A stretch of DNA of 64,000 nt from JALZKA01 sp963717635 (GTDB lineage: Bacteria > Actinomycetota > Thermoleophilia > Solirubrobacterales > 70-9): contig OY970347.1 in NCBI GenBank assembly GCA_963717635.1, positions 2,108,001 through 2,172,000 of the forward strand. Reading direction: 5' to 3'. Position 1 is the stretch's first letter. Each line of letters opens with the position of its first letter. A program made the position numbers and the translations under genes. This document shows positions 8,163 through 16,108 of the stretch, in pieces. The notes below the pieces were generated by a model, which was not told where the DNA came from, did no database searches, and was given only the letters and a program-made list of their open reading frames with translations.

Positions 8163-9269
8163 TCAGGCGTCGATTAGCAGCCGGCGGACGACGTCGCGGT
8201 GGTCCTCGCCCTGCTCCCAGGCCGCGAGCTGGCGCCGGGCGCCGGTGCCCTCGCGCAGGATCTCCCAGACCGTCTCCAGGTGAGCGGCGCAACCCAGCGC
8301 CACGGCGTCACCGGCCAGCTCCTCGAGCAACCGCTTCGCCAGCTCGGGCGCCGGCACGTGATGGCCCGCGCGGAAGTCGACCAGCTTGCCCTCCATGCCC
8401 CGCCGCGCCGCACGGATCTTGTTGTCGTCGATCAGTTCCGAGGGATACTCGACCAGCGGTTCCTCGGCGTCGTGCAGGACGCTCAGCCGGCGCGCGAGCG
8501 AAGCGATCAGCGCCGCCAGTGCCATCGTGCCCGCGAGGCTGGTCTGCTGGTCGCAAACGCGGGTCTCGACCGTCCCGAGCTTCGGGTGCGGGCGTACGTC
8601 CCACCATAGGTAGGTGTAGTCCTCGATCGCCCCGCTCCGCATCATCGTCTCGACGCGGTGCGAGTAGATCTCCCAGGTCCCGTAGTGAGGGGGGATGCCC
8701 TCGCGCGGGAAGGCGCGGAACACCGGGACGCGCGACGACATCATGCCGGTCGGGTGCCCGCGCCAGAACGGCGAGTTGGTGGACAGCGCGAGAAGCAGCG
8801 GCAGGTAACGCCTGATGCCGTCGGCGACATACACGGCGCGGTCCGCGCCCTCGATCGCTACGTGCACGTGGGTGCCGAAGATCAGCTCGCGGCGCGCGAT
8901 GTAGCCGAGGTCGTCGATCAGTTCGCGATACCGCGGCCGGTCGACGATCACCTGCTCCTCCCAGCGCGCGAACGGGTGCGTACCGGCTGCGCCGATCGCC
9001 AGCCCGCGGTCGCCGGCGAGCTTGCTCACCAGGGCGCGCAGCTCCGCCAGTTCGGCGCCTGCCTCGTTGACGCCGGCGCAGGGCTTCGTCGCGATCTCGA
9101 GGACCGCGCTGAACAGCTCGGGCTTGACCTGGCCCTCCCACTCGGCGGGGACCGAGGCCAGGAGCGGCTCGATCTCCTGGGCCAAGTCCAGGGATTCCGG
9201 GTCGAGGATCATCAGCTCCTCCTCGATCCCGACGGTGAAGGACGGACCAGTGAAGGCGTGGTCGAGCAT
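8163..9269 (-). CDS. YbdK-type carboxylate-amine ligase (glutamate-cysteine ligase family 2)
   Basis: A 368-residue enzyme beginning with the family signature FTVGIEEELMILDPES and containing AAGTHPFARWEEQ, FGTHVHVAIEG, STNSPFWRGHPTG and VETRVCDQQTS, the ATP/metal and substrate regions of the GCS2 fold. The family forms gamma-glutamylcysteine or related amides with weak activity in E. coli YbdK; the physiological substrate here is uncertain. It is the first gene of the minus-strand operon to 4893. A TAGGTT box 8 nt before its ATG overlaps the -10-like box of the divergent aldolase gene. Confidence 0.88.
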   Translation of the reverse strand: MLDHAFTGPSFTVGIEEELMILDPESLDLAQEIEPLLASVPAEWEGQVKPELFSAVLEIATKPCAGVNEAGAELAELRALVSKLAGDRGLAIGAAGTHPFARWEEQVIVDRPRYRELIDDLGYIARRELIFGTHVHVAIEGADRAVYVADGIRRYLPLLLALSTNSPFWRGHPTGMMSSRVPVFRAFPREGIPPHYGTWEIYSHRVETMMRSGAIEDYTYLWWDVRPHPKLGTVETRVCDQQTSLAGTMALAALIASLARRLSVLHDAEEPLVEYPSELIDDNKIRAARRGMEGKLVDFRAGHHVPAPELAKRLLEELAGDAVALGCAAHLETVWEILREGTGARRQLAAWEQGEDHRDVVRRLLIDA

Positions 9270-9276
9270 CCGGGGC

Positions 9277-9283
9277 TAACCTA
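9277..9283. promoter_or_regulatory. shared back-to-back -10 boxes for ligase (minus) and aldolase (plus)
   Basis: TAACCT (9277-9282) lies 8 nt before the aldolase ATG (9291). Its complement, shifted by one base, reads TAGGTT (9283-9278), 8 nt before the ligase ATG (9269). Only 21 bases separate the two start codons, so both transcripts are probably leaderless and the two promoters overlap. No -35 is obvious. Confidence 0.5.
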
Positions 9284-9290
9284 AAGGCAT

Positions 9291-10211
9291 ATGGAGATCA
9301 AGTCCGCCACCGAGCAGAAGTCGCTTCTATCCACTCTCGCGCCCGGGAAACGTACCCGCCTGCGCCGACTCCTGTTCGAGTTCGGCCCCGGCAACGGGAC
9401 GCTGATGCTGCTGCCGATCGACCAGGGCATCGAACACGGGCCTCGCGATTTCTTTCCAAACCCGGCTTCCAAGGACCCCGAGTACCAGTTCCGCCTCGCC
9501 GCCGAGGCCGGCTATTCGGCGCTCGCCTGCCAGATCGGGATGGCCGAGAAGTACTACCCGGACTACGCGGGCCAGGTCCCGCTGATCCTCAAGGTCAACG
9601 GCAAGACCGACATCCCGTCTTCAGACGACGCGCTCTCCACCTGCAACGCCTCGGTCGAGGACGCCGTGCGGCTCGGCGCCGACGCCGTCGGCTACACGCT
9701 TTACGTCGGATCGCCGCGCCAGGGCGACGACCTCGAGCAGCTCCGTCTGGTCCGCTCCGACTGCGACCGCTTCGGGATGCCGCTGGTGATCTGGGCCTAC
9801 CCGCGGGGCGCCGCGCTGGACAAGAAGGGCGGCCAGACCACCTTCTACGCGATCGACTACGCGGCCCGGATGGCGATGGAGATGGGCGCCGACATCGTGA
9901 AGCTGAACATGCCGAAGATCGACCCGGAGAAGGACAAGCTCACGCCAGCCCCCTACAACGAGATGGACGTCTCCCAAGAGGAGGCGATCCGCCAGTGCGT
10001 CGAGTCGGCCGGGCGGTCGCTCGTCGTGCTTTCCGGCGGCTCGAAGATCGACGACGACAAGCTGCTCGAGCAGACCCGGTTCATCATGCAGGCCGGGGGC
10101 TCGGGCGTGATCTACGGCCGCAACGTCTGGCAGCGCGAGTGGTCCGAGGCGCTGGAGATCGTCGAGCAGATCAAGGAGACGCTGCTCGCCAGCGTCTCGC
10201 GCATCCCCTAG
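9291..10211 (+). CDS. class I fructose-bisphosphate aldolase (DeoC/LacD/FbaB-like)
   Basis: A 306-residue TIM-barrel enzyme. LMLLPIDQGIEHGP near the N-terminus, the Schiff-base lysine K204 in DIVKLNMPK, and LVVLSGGSK and GGSGVIYGRNVWQR near the phosphate-binding end match the archaeal-type/FbaB class I aldolases. It would interconvert fructose 1,6-bisphosphate with the two triose phosphates in glycolysis/gluconeogenesis. It is transcribed alone; a perfect 6-bp hairpin follows its stop. A related activity on other sugar phosphates cannot be excluded. Confidence 0.9.
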   Translation: MEIKSATEQKSLLSTLAPGKRTRLRRLLFEFGPGNGTLMLLPIDQGIEHGPRDFFPNPASKDPEYQFRLAAEAGYSALACQIGMAEKYYPDYAGQVPLILKVNGKTDIPSSDDALSTCNASVEDAVRLGADAVGYTLYVGSPRQGDDLEQLRLVRSDCDRFGMPLVIWAYPRGAALDKKGGQTTFYAIDYAARMAMEMGADIVKLNMPKIDPEKDKLTPAPYNEMDVSQEEAIRQCVESAGRSLVVLSGGSKIDDDKLLEQTRFIMQAGGSGVIYGRNVWQREWSEALEIVEQIKETLLASVSRIP

Positions 10212-10216
10212 CGCAA

Positions 10217-10233
10217 GCCCCCGTGCAGGGGGC
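10217..10233 (+). terminator. GC hairpin after the aldolase gene
   Basis: GCCCCC (10217-10222), loop GTGCA, GGGGGC (10228-10233), 6 bases after the aldolase stop. No T-run follows, as is common for terminators in high-GC actinobacteria, so efficiency is uncertain. Confidence 0.5.
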
Positions 10234-10267
10234 ATGATCCATCCGGGCGGGGGTTGAAATTGCTCCG

Positions 10268-10801
10268 GTGTCATTCGGACGTCTCCCCAGCCTGGGCACC
10301 CTCGCGCTGCTCGCGATCGGCATCGCCCTGCTGCTCGCTACGGGCGGGTCCGACGACGAGGAGCCGGCCGGTCGCGGCGGCGGCGGCGGCGGCGAACTCG
10401 AGCGGGCCACGGCCCGGGTCACGAGCGTCACTGACGGCGACACGATCCGGGTCCGGCTGGCGGGCGCCGACGAGAGCGTCCGCTACATCGGCATCGACAC
10501 GCCCGAATCCGCGATCCCGGGTGAGCGGCCGGAGTGCTTCGGCAAGGCTGCGGCGCGCTTCAACCGGCAGCTCGTCGCGGGCCGGCGCGTGACCCTGGTC
10601 CTCGGCGCCGAGCACCGCGACCGCTACGGCCGCCTGCTCGCCTACGTCTACACCGGCGAGCGCTTCGTCAACGCGGCGATCGTGCGCGCCGGCTTCGGCC
10701 GGACCCTCGAGATCGCACCGAACACGGACTTCGCCGACCGATTCGCACGCCTTCAGCAGGTTGCGGCCAACGCGGGCCGAGGCCTGTGGGCCGCGTGCTG
10801 A
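10268..10801 (+). CDS. exported thermonuclease-family (staphylococcal nuclease-like) protein
   Basis: A 177-residue protein starting at GTG. A hydrophobic N-terminal segment (about 9-25) acts as signal anchor, followed by a Gly-rich linker. The SNase domain (about 45-175) shows RVTSVTDGDTIRV, the active-site strand VRYIGIDTPES, ECFGKAA, HRDRYGRLLAYVY with the second catalytic Arg/Asp set, and a C-terminal GRGLWAAC. Such enzymes cut DNA/RNA at the cell surface with calcium, as in nutrient scavenging. It is separated from the aldolase by a likely terminator. Confidence 0.88.
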   Translation: MSFGRLPSLGTLALLAIGIALLLATGGSDDEEPAGRGGGGGGELERATARVTSVTDGDTIRVRLAGADESVRYIGIDTPESAIPGERPECFGKAAARFNRQLVAGRRVTLVLGAEHRDRYGRLLAYVYTGERFVNAAIVRAGFGRTLEIAPNTDFADRFARLQQVAANAGRGLWAAC

Positions 10802-10832
10802 GTTGGCCCGCCGTGCGCGATGATCGGGGGCG

Positions 10833-11648
10833 ATGGCACGACTGAGCGCCAGGGAGCGGGCGCAGCTTCCCGATCGCTGCTTCGCCTACATCGACTCGCG
10901 GGGCCAGCGGCGGCTGCCGATCCACGATGCGGCGCACGTTCGTGCCGCCCTGGCCCGGTTCACTCAGGTCGACTTCGAGGACGACGGCGCCCGAGACCTC
11001 GCCCGGACCCGCCTGCTGAGAGCCGCCAAGAAACACGGAATCATGCCGATCGGCTTCGTCAACGCGCAGCTGCAGCCGCACCGGAAGCTGCCGAAGGGCC
11101 AGATCACCTTTCTGATGACCGATCTCGAGGGCTCGACGGAATTGCTCGGGCGACTCGGCGACCGGTACGCCGTCGTGCTCGCCGACATCCGCCGCCTGCA
11201 GGCGGCCGCCGTGCGTTCGGCCGCCGGCCACAAGGTCGATGCCCGAGGCGACGATTTCCTCGCGGTCTTCGAACGGTCTCCGGACGCGCTCGAGGCCGCG
11301 CTTTCGATCCAACGCGCGATGCAATCCAACCGCTGGCCCGGAGGCAATGAGGTCCGGCTCCGGATCGGCCTCCACCGCGGGCGTCCCACGCTGACCGAAA
11401 ACGGATACGTCGGGCTCGCGGTCCATGCCGTTGCGCGCATCTGCTTCGCGGGGCATGGCGGTCAGGTCCTCGTCTCAGCAGCGGCGCACGAGGCGCTCGG
11501 CGAGGGACCTGGGGACAAGGTCAGCCTGAGGAACCTGGGCGCCTGGCGGTTCCAGGGCCTCTCGGACCCGATCGAACTCTTCCAGGTCGACACATCCGCC
11601 CCGGCCTCCGACTTCCCAGCACTGCGCGGCGCCACGCCCGTCGAGTAA
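10833..11648 (+). CDS. class III adenylate/guanylate cyclase-domain protein with N-terminal accessory domain, probably atypical or inactive
   Basis: A 271-residue protein. Residues about 10-85 (CFAYIDSRGQRRLPIHDAAH) match a small domain of unknown role found in actinobacteria. Residues about 90-255 form a class III cyclase homology domain: FLMTDLEGSTELL carries the first metal Asp and ARGDDFLAVF the second. The base-selecting Lys before GDD is replaced (VDARGDD), and the catalytic Asn/Arg helix reads GLAVHAVARI instead of the usual N/HRxAR. It may therefore make cyclic nucleotides poorly, or act as a sensor; this is inference. Stands alone on the plus strand. Confidence 0.8.
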   Translation: MARLSARERAQLPDRCFAYIDSRGQRRLPIHDAAHVRAALARFTQVDFEDDGARDLARTRLLRAAKKHGIMPIGFVNAQLQPHRKLPKGQITFLMTDLEGSTELLGRLGDRYAVVLADIRRLQAAAVRSAAGHKVDARGDDFLAVFERSPDALEAALSIQRAMQSNRWPGGNEVRLRIGLHRGRPTLTENGYVGLAVHAVARICFAGHGGQVLVSAAAHEALGEGPGDKVSLRNLGAWRFQGLSDPIELFQVDTSAPASDFPALRGATPVE

Positions 11649-11797
11649 CGGGCGGGGCCTAGCGGTCGGTCCTTCGATCGCGGTTGCCGATTCCCCCGAA
11701 TAGCGAGGCATTTAGCAACCGCTGGGTGCTGGAAGGCACGGCTACGGCGTTGAGCCACCCGGCCCATCCGAGCGGCTCGGGGCGCTGCTTTTGTGCA

Positions 11798-11821
11798 GTT
11801 TGCCCCTCTTTAGGGGGGTAA
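11798..11821 (+). promoter_or_regulatory. candidate SigB/SigF-type promoter
   Basis: GTTTGC (11798-11803), 12 bases, GGGTAA (11816-11821), resembling the GTTT...GGGTA general-stress promoter of Gram-positives. The spacer is itself a CCCCT-CTTT-AGGGG hairpin. It would read toward the small membrane-protein gene at 12007. Confidence 0.4.
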
Positions 11822-11910
11822 TCGCGCAAAACCGGCCCGGCTCGCCGCAACCCCAGGCACGCTTGTGCCAGCAGTCACGAGGAAATATTGGCGATTGTGT
11901 GAACGATTGC

Positions 11911-11939
11911 TTGCAAAACGCCGGGTTGCTTGGTATGTT
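11911..11939 (+). promoter_or_regulatory. sigma-70-type promoter of the small membrane-protein gene
   Basis: TTGCAA (11911-11916), exactly 17 bases, TATGTT (11934-11939). This is the closest match to a consensus housekeeping promoter I found in the window. It leaves a leader of about 60 bases before the ATG at 12007, unlike the many leaderless-looking genes nearby. Confidence 0.65.
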
Positions 11940-12006
11940 GCCGATCCCGCCGGGGGCGTCCTGTCCGCGGCTGTCTTGTCTCAGAGACCCGGGAGTGCCT
12001 GAACAA

Positions 12007-12246
12007 ATGCGGATGCGACAGAGCCTCAACGACTGGGAGCTCGCCTTCGAACACGAGATGGCGCTCGACCGTCGGCGCCGCTCACAGCTGCGCGAGCGCG
12101 CGGTTGCGCGTTCCCGCGCCCGCCGTTTCGAGCGCGCCGAAAAGGGTGGCAAGATCCGATTCAGCGTGCTCTTCACCGTGCTCACGGCGACCGTGGTCGT
12201 CGTGACCGTGGTGATGTTCGAAACGCTCGCCCTTCTGATGGGCTAA
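12007..12246 (+). CDS. small single-pass membrane protein of unknown function
   Basis: A 79-residue protein. An acidic/basic cytoplasmic N-terminus (LNDWELAFEHEMAL then an Arg-rich stretch RRRRSQLRERAVARSRARRFERAEKGGK would be split across about residues 20-50) precedes one hydrophobic helix (about 52-76, FSVLFTVLTATVVVVTVVMF). The open frame runs further upstream, but the ATG at 12007 follows GGGAG and sits about 60 bases after a good promoter. It converges on csrA with a 4-base gap between stops. No family recognised. Confidence 0.7.
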   Translation: MRMRQSLNDWELAFEHEMALDRRRRSQLRERAVARSRARRFERAEKGGKIRFSVLFTVLTATVVVVTVVMFETLALLMG

Positions 12247-12250
12247 GCGC

Positions 12251-12478
12251 CTACGACCCCAGTTCCCCCAGGGCTCCTTCGACCTTTTCGCGCGCGTTCT
12301 CGTCGGCGGCCTCGCCCTCGCCCTTGATCGAGAGGTAGACCTCCTTGCGGAACACGGGCACGTCCTTCGGCGCCGCGATGCCGAGGCGGATCTTGTCACG
12401 GGAAACCGCCAGGACCGTCACCTCGACCTCGTCGCCGATCATGATGCTCTGGTTCGTCTTGCGCGTGAGGACCAGCAT
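12251..12478 (-). CDS. csrA: carbon storage regulator CsrA
   Basis: A 75-residue protein beginning MLVLTRKTNQSIMIGD, with VTVLAVSRDKIRLGIAAP and VPVFRKEVYLSI, the full CsrA fold of RNA-binding dimers; a short acidic tail follows. CsrA binds GGA-containing loops near ribosome-binding sites to block or alter translation. In Gram-positive bacteria it is usually tied to flagellin control with FliW, but no flagellar gene is in the window. The ATG has a GGAGG site 4 nt upstream. It stands alone as an operon, divergent from the acidic-protein gene. Confidence 0.95.
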   Translation of the reverse strand: MLVLTRKTNQSIMIGDEVEVTVLAVSRDKIRLGIAAPKDVPVFRKEVYLSIKGEGEAADENAREKVEGALGELGS

Positions 12479-12596
12479 CTCGCCTCCGTTCGAGCAACCC
12501 CCTATGGGAAGCCGGTCAGTATTCGGACCACGACCCAGAGTAGCCGTTGGCTGATGGCGGTGCGCCGGGGGCTATCTACTAGCATCACGCGCTCCC

Positions 12597-13160
12597 ATGG
12601 CCCGCAAACCGCTGCGCTCGCAGCTGAACCAGATCCGCGCCTGGGTCCGCCAGGGGCGGACCGACGCCTGGATCGCCCATCAGCTCGACGTTTCCGCCTC
12701 CGAGCTGCGCGAGTTCGTCCGTCGCCACGACCTGAGCGCTGACGAGGACGATTCAGGCGAGCTGGACCTGCGCGACGAGATCGAGGCCGAGATCGAGGCC
12801 GAGATCGAAGCCGCCGCCGCAGAGCCCGACGACGACGACGAGCCCGAGGATGACGACGAGGACGCCACCTCGGAGGAGGACGAGGAGGACGGGCCAGCCG
12901 ATCGCTCCGGACGGGCGGCTGAGTCAGACGGCGACGAGGAGCAGGCCCCGACTCGGCGGCGCCGGCGCCGCCGAGGCGGACGCGGCAAGCGCGCCGGCGC
13001 GGGCCTGCAGGCGACCTTCGACCACGGTGACAAGGACGGATACGGGCTCTGGCTCGATCCCTCGATCGCCGACGATCCCGTCTACGACGAGCATTGGTCC
13101 GGCCACCGTCAGGTCGAGGTCACGGTCGAGCCCGACCGGATCGTCATCAAGCGCTCCTAG
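12597..13160 (+). CDS. acidic HTH-like protein with basic patch, function unknown
   Basis: A 187-residue protein in three parts. Residues about 1-45 look like a helix-turn-helix (AWVRQGRTDAWIAHQLDVSA, then SELREFVRRHDL). Residues about 50-115 are almost wholly Asp/Glu. An Arg-rich patch (RRRRRRRGGRGKRAG) leads to a folded C-terminal part (about 140-187) with GYGLWLDPSIADDPVYDEHW. The arrangement suggests a nucleic-acid-associated protein with a charge-based tail, but I know no function. A TAGCAT box lies 11 nt before the ATG. Repeated GAGATCGAGGCC units encode the EAEIEAEIEA run. Confidence 0.72.
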   Translation: MARKPLRSQLNQIRAWVRQGRTDAWIAHQLDVSASELREFVRRHDLSADEDDSGELDLRDEIEAEIEAEIEAAAAEPDDDDEPEDDDEDATSEEDEEDGPADRSGRAAESDGDEEQAPTRRRRRRRGGRGKRAGAGLQATFDHGDKDGYGLWLDPSIADDPVYDEHWSGHRQVEVTVEPDRIVIKRS

Positions 13161-13169
13161 CGCCGAGCC

Positions 13170-14147
13170 TCAGCCCAGCCGCTCGTAGACCTGGCGCAGC
13201 AGCGATCCGCTGGGGAATCCCTGGTCCTCGAGCCGCTCGATCGCTCGCTCGTAGGCCTTTGTGACCTCGCTCTGCTCGGCCTCCGTCAGCCCTGAGCGCC
13301 AGCGCCCGCGGCTTGCGTTCTGCGCGTTGATCTGCCGGTCGAAGAAGCTGCGCATCCGCGCCGGCTTTTCAATGTGGAGGAAGCTCAACAGCCGCGCGAA
13401 CGACTCTTCGCGCTCGCCCAGCGCCAGCTCGTCAAGGCTGATCGTCAGGACGTAGCCGTCCGGCGCCTCGGCGACCGAGCGCTCCGCGCGTTCAATCCGC
13501 TGGAGCCACCAGGCGACGCCCTCGATGACGTCCCGGGGATGGTGCGAGCGCTGGCGCTTCTCCACCTTCGACGAGCCGGCGTCACGGCCGTCGCGGACGG
13601 TGTGGATCAGCTTTGCGTCGGGGAACAACCGCGCGAGCTCATGCGAATGGGCGACGTTGTGGGTACTCATCTCGACGATGCCGCGTTTCCCGTTCTGGGC
13701 CGCGATCGGCCAGAGGAGGTCGAGGAACAGGCGCCGGCACGCCCGGTCGAGCGCTCCCTCGGCGGCCGTCGCCTCGAACCGCGCGACAGCCTGCTCGAAC
13801 TGCTCGCGGGTCGCGACCTTGTAGAGGCCGCGGGTCGCGCGCCCGAGCCGCAGCCGTGGCAGGAGCGCCGGGAGCGGCTCGCCCGCCGGGATCCGGTACC
13901 ACCAGAACCGCCTCAGCTTCCGGACGAATTCCTGCGGCGTCGCCGCGCCCGACAGCACGTCGGGAAAGCCCTGCGGGTTGACATGGAAGCGCGACTCGAC
14001 CGGTACCAGCGCATAACGGCGATGGCGGCTGATCAGCTCGGCGAGGACGTGCGTCCCGCTGCGCCCGGTCCCGCCGACGAAGGCGATCGGCGGCCTCGCC
14101 CCGGAGACGACTGCGGACGGATCGTCAACAAGCGTCCGGGGCCTCAA
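13170..14147 (-). CDS. sulfotransferase-family protein (A), GRSGTH subgroup
   Basis: A 325-residue cytoplasmic protein. The 5'-phosphosulfate-binding loop is FVGGTGRSGTHVL (about 25-37) and the 3'-phosphate-binding motif is VRDGRDAGSS, with the usual Ser present. Homologues transfer sulfate from PAPS to hydroxyls or amines of sugars. It begins at TTG overlapping the flippase stop (TTGA), so it is the last gene of a five-gene operon: sulfotransferase C, MurG-like glycosyltransferase, sulfotransferase B, flippase, sulfotransferase A. The target is probably the glycan that this operon exports. Confidence 0.85.
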   Translation of the reverse strand: MRPRTLVDDPSAVVSGARPPIAFVGGTGRSGTHVLAELISRHRRYALVPVESRFHVNPQGFPDVLSGAATPQEFVRKLRRFWWYRIPAGEPLPALLPRLRLGRATRGLYKVATREQFEQAVARFEATAAEGALDRACRRLFLDLLWPIAAQNGKRGIVEMSTHNVAHSHELARLFPDAKLIHTVRDGRDAGSSKVEKRQRSHHPRDVIEGVAWWLQRIERAERSVAEAPDGYVLTISLDELALGEREESFARLLSFLHIEKPARMRSFFDRQINAQNASRGRWRSGLTEAEQSEVTKAYERAIERLEDQGFPSGSLLRQVYERLG

Positions 14148-16108
14148 CGCCCTGCCCCCGAGGCGTCCTCGCTCTTGCGGCGACCCGCCCAGGCACCGTC
14201 GGGAACGGTGGCGAGGTGGGAGACCAGGTCCTCGAGAGCCCGCAGGTCCGCGGGGTCGGTCCCCTCTCCCAGAAGGCGGCGCATTGCCGCATTGCGCACC
14301 GCGGTCGGATCCGAGCTGAACAGGTACTCGCCGATCGCTCCGTCCCGATCAGTCGTGGCGCCCACCGGAACCCCGCCCAGCTCGCCCGCGGTGCGCAGGA
14401 AGCCGGTGAGCTGCGCCGGGTCGCCGTTCGCGGGATGTCCGGCGGCCTCGAGACGCTCGGGCCGGGACCGGCCAGCCCAACTCGCCTCTACGGCCGCCCG
14501 CAGGGCGTCCCGCTCGGCTTGGTCGAGGCCGCGCAGGCCAACGCGCGGCGAGAACCGGTCCGGCCGACCGGACACCAGCGAGCGGACCATGTGGGCCAGG
14601 GCCTCCCAATGCGTCTCGGGGACCACCCGCCACCAAAACAGGAGCCCCACGTAGAGCAGGCCAAGCGCGAGCGCCGCCGGAACCTCGGCCGCGAGCGGCA
14701 GCGCCCCGAGGAGCACGACGTAGACGCCGCCGATGACCACGGCGATTGTGAGCGCCGTGCCGACCTCGCGATACGGAAAGCTGATCCGGTCCGGGCCGCG
14801 CTGGCAGCGGATGAACAGGTAGGCCGACGGAGGCAGCAGGCCGGCGATCATGCCGACCGGCGCCGCGTACGTGTCGATCGCCGGGGCCAATGCGATCGTG
14901 ACCGCGATGAACAGCAGGCAGGCGAGCACCGCCATGCAGATGAAGGTGACCTTGGTCCGCCCCGGCCAGCTCGTCTGCTGGTTGACCGTCCGCAGGAGCG
15001 CCGGCCCGATCATCGCCGCTGCCGTCAGCGGGATCAGGGGAGCCGCGTCCGCGACGAACGAGCTCGGCGCAAACTCGACCACCAGCGGCGCCAGCAGCAC
15101 CATCGCCAGCACCGCGGCGATGCAGAGCAGCAGGAAATAGCCCAGCAGCTGTCCGCGCTGCTCTGCGCGGCCGTACTGCTTCTCCACCGACTTGTAGATC
15201 GCCGCCTTGCGCAGCGGTCGCAGCGCCAGCCGGAAGCCCTGCGGCAGGAAAGCGGCCATGAACCCCACCCGCGAGGCGAGTGTGTAGATCCCCAGATCGG
15301 CGTCGCTGACGAAGCGCGAGAGCAGGAATACGTCGGCGTTCGAGATCGTCCAGAACGACGTCATGATCGGCGAGCGGATCAGGCCGACGCGCAGGATCGG
15401 GCCCACCTCACGCCTGTCGATCGTCGGCTCGAAGCTCCGCCGCAGGATGACGAGGCCGACGAGCGCCGCGGCAACGGCGCCCGCGGTACCGGCGATCAAG
15501 ACCGACTCCAGCCCGCCGCCCGCGGCCAGCAACGAGATCACGACGACCAGGCCCAGGGCCGGCCGGCTCAGCTCACAGACCAAAAACGCGGTCGGGCGCC
15601 GCTCGAACCAGATGATGATCGAGACCAGCTTGAAGAGAATCGTCCCGGCCCCCAGGATCGCGGCCCAGATCACGAGATCGGCGTCGTCCCGGGTCCCCAT
15701 CAGGCCCTCGGCGATCGGCTCGCGTAGCACGATCGCAGCGCCGGCGGCGACGACCGCCAGCACGGCCGCCATCAGGAGCCCGGTGCCAAGGCTGCGCTTG
15801 GGCGAGTCCGAGGCGTCCTCGTCGTCGTCGTCGTCTGAGTCCTCGTCGTCGCCCTCGGCGAAGGTCCGGCGGATCGTTCCGGGCTTGACCGCAATCGTCA
15901 GCAGGAACGCCAGTAGATTCGCGCCGAAGTAGAGAACGGCGAAGCGCCCCAGCTCGGCCGCTCCGAGGTAGTGGGCGACGGCGAACAGCGTGACGAGGTG
16001 CAGCAGGCTCGCCCCGGCGAGGGCGACGCCCTGGACGCCGGAATAGCGCAGGACTCGGACCCCGAGCACCGCGCCCTCGCCGCGATGCCCCTCCGTCGCG
16101 GGACTCAC
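14144..16108 (-). CDS. polysaccharide/oligosaccharide flippase (Wzx/MOP-type) with cytoplasmic tail
   Basis: A 654-residue integral membrane protein with about 12-14 hydrophobic helices (20-510). An acidic loop (EGDDEDSDDDDDEDASD) lies after the second helix. The layout fits the MOP-superfamily exporters that flip undecaprenyl-linked repeat units outward. A soluble tail of about 140 residues (510-654) is longer than the family norm and unrecognised. It starts at GTG overlapping sulfotransferase B (GTGA) and overlaps sulfotransferase A by 4 nt, tying sulfation to export. Confidence 0.82.
   Translation of the reverse strand: MSPATEGHRGEGAVLGVRVLRYSGVQGVALAGASLLHLVTLFAVAHYLGAAELGRFAVLYFGANLLAFLLTIAVKPGTIRRTFAEGDDEDSDDDDDEDASDSPKRSLGTGLLMAAVLAVVAAGAAIVLREPIAEGLMGTRDDADLVIWAAILGAGTILFKLVSIIIWFERRPTAFLVCELSRPALGLVVVISLLAAGGGLESVLIAGTAGAVAAALVGLVILRRSFEPTIDRREVGPILRVGLIRSPIMTSFWTISNADVFLLSRFVSDADLGIYTLASRVGFMAAFLPQGFRLALRPLRKAAIYKSVEKQYGRAEQRGQLLGYFLLLCIAAVLAMVLLAPLVVEFAPSSFVADAAPLIPLTAAAMIGPALLRTVNQQTSWPGRTKVTFICMAVLACLLFIAVTIALAPAIDTYAAPVGMIAGLLPPSAYLFIRCQRGPDRISFPYREVGTALTIAVVIGGVYVVLLGALPLAAEVPAALALGLLYVGLLFWWRVVPETHWEALAHMVRSLVSGRPDRFSPRVGLRGLDQAERDALRAAVEASWAGRSRPERLEAAGHPANGDPAQLTGFLRTAGELGGVPVGATTDRDGAIGEYLFSSDPTAVRNAAMRRLLGEGTDPADLRALEDLVSHLATVPDGAWAGRRKSEDASGAGR

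Larger units (their letters stand above)
11649..12006 (+). other. 358-base intergenic region with two candidate promoters and short hairpins
   Basis: Less GC-rich than its surroundings. It holds a possible stress-sigma promoter (11798-11821), a perfect GGCAC-GCTT-GTGCC hairpin (11856-11869) and a good sigma-70-type promoter (11911-11939) ahead of the small membrane-protein gene. I do not recognise a known riboswitch in it. Any open frames here lack protein-like composition. Confidence 0.6.

Noticed and set aside
11649..12006. Possible riboswitch in the intergenic region before the small membrane protein
   Set aside because: I compared it with the c-di-AMP, cobalamin, fluoride and 6C motifs that I know and found no matching conserved cores, only short generic hairpins.
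12777..12812. Tandem GAGATCGAGGCC-type repeats
   Set aside because: Low-complexity coding for a Glu/Ala/Ile run inside an acidic protein, not an independent repeat element.
14216..15727. 503-residue plus-strand open frame opposite the flippase gene
   Set aside because: Composition (Arg/Asp/Gln-rich, no hydrophobic core) is typical of an antisense shadow; the minus strand encodes a coherent multi-helix membrane protein.
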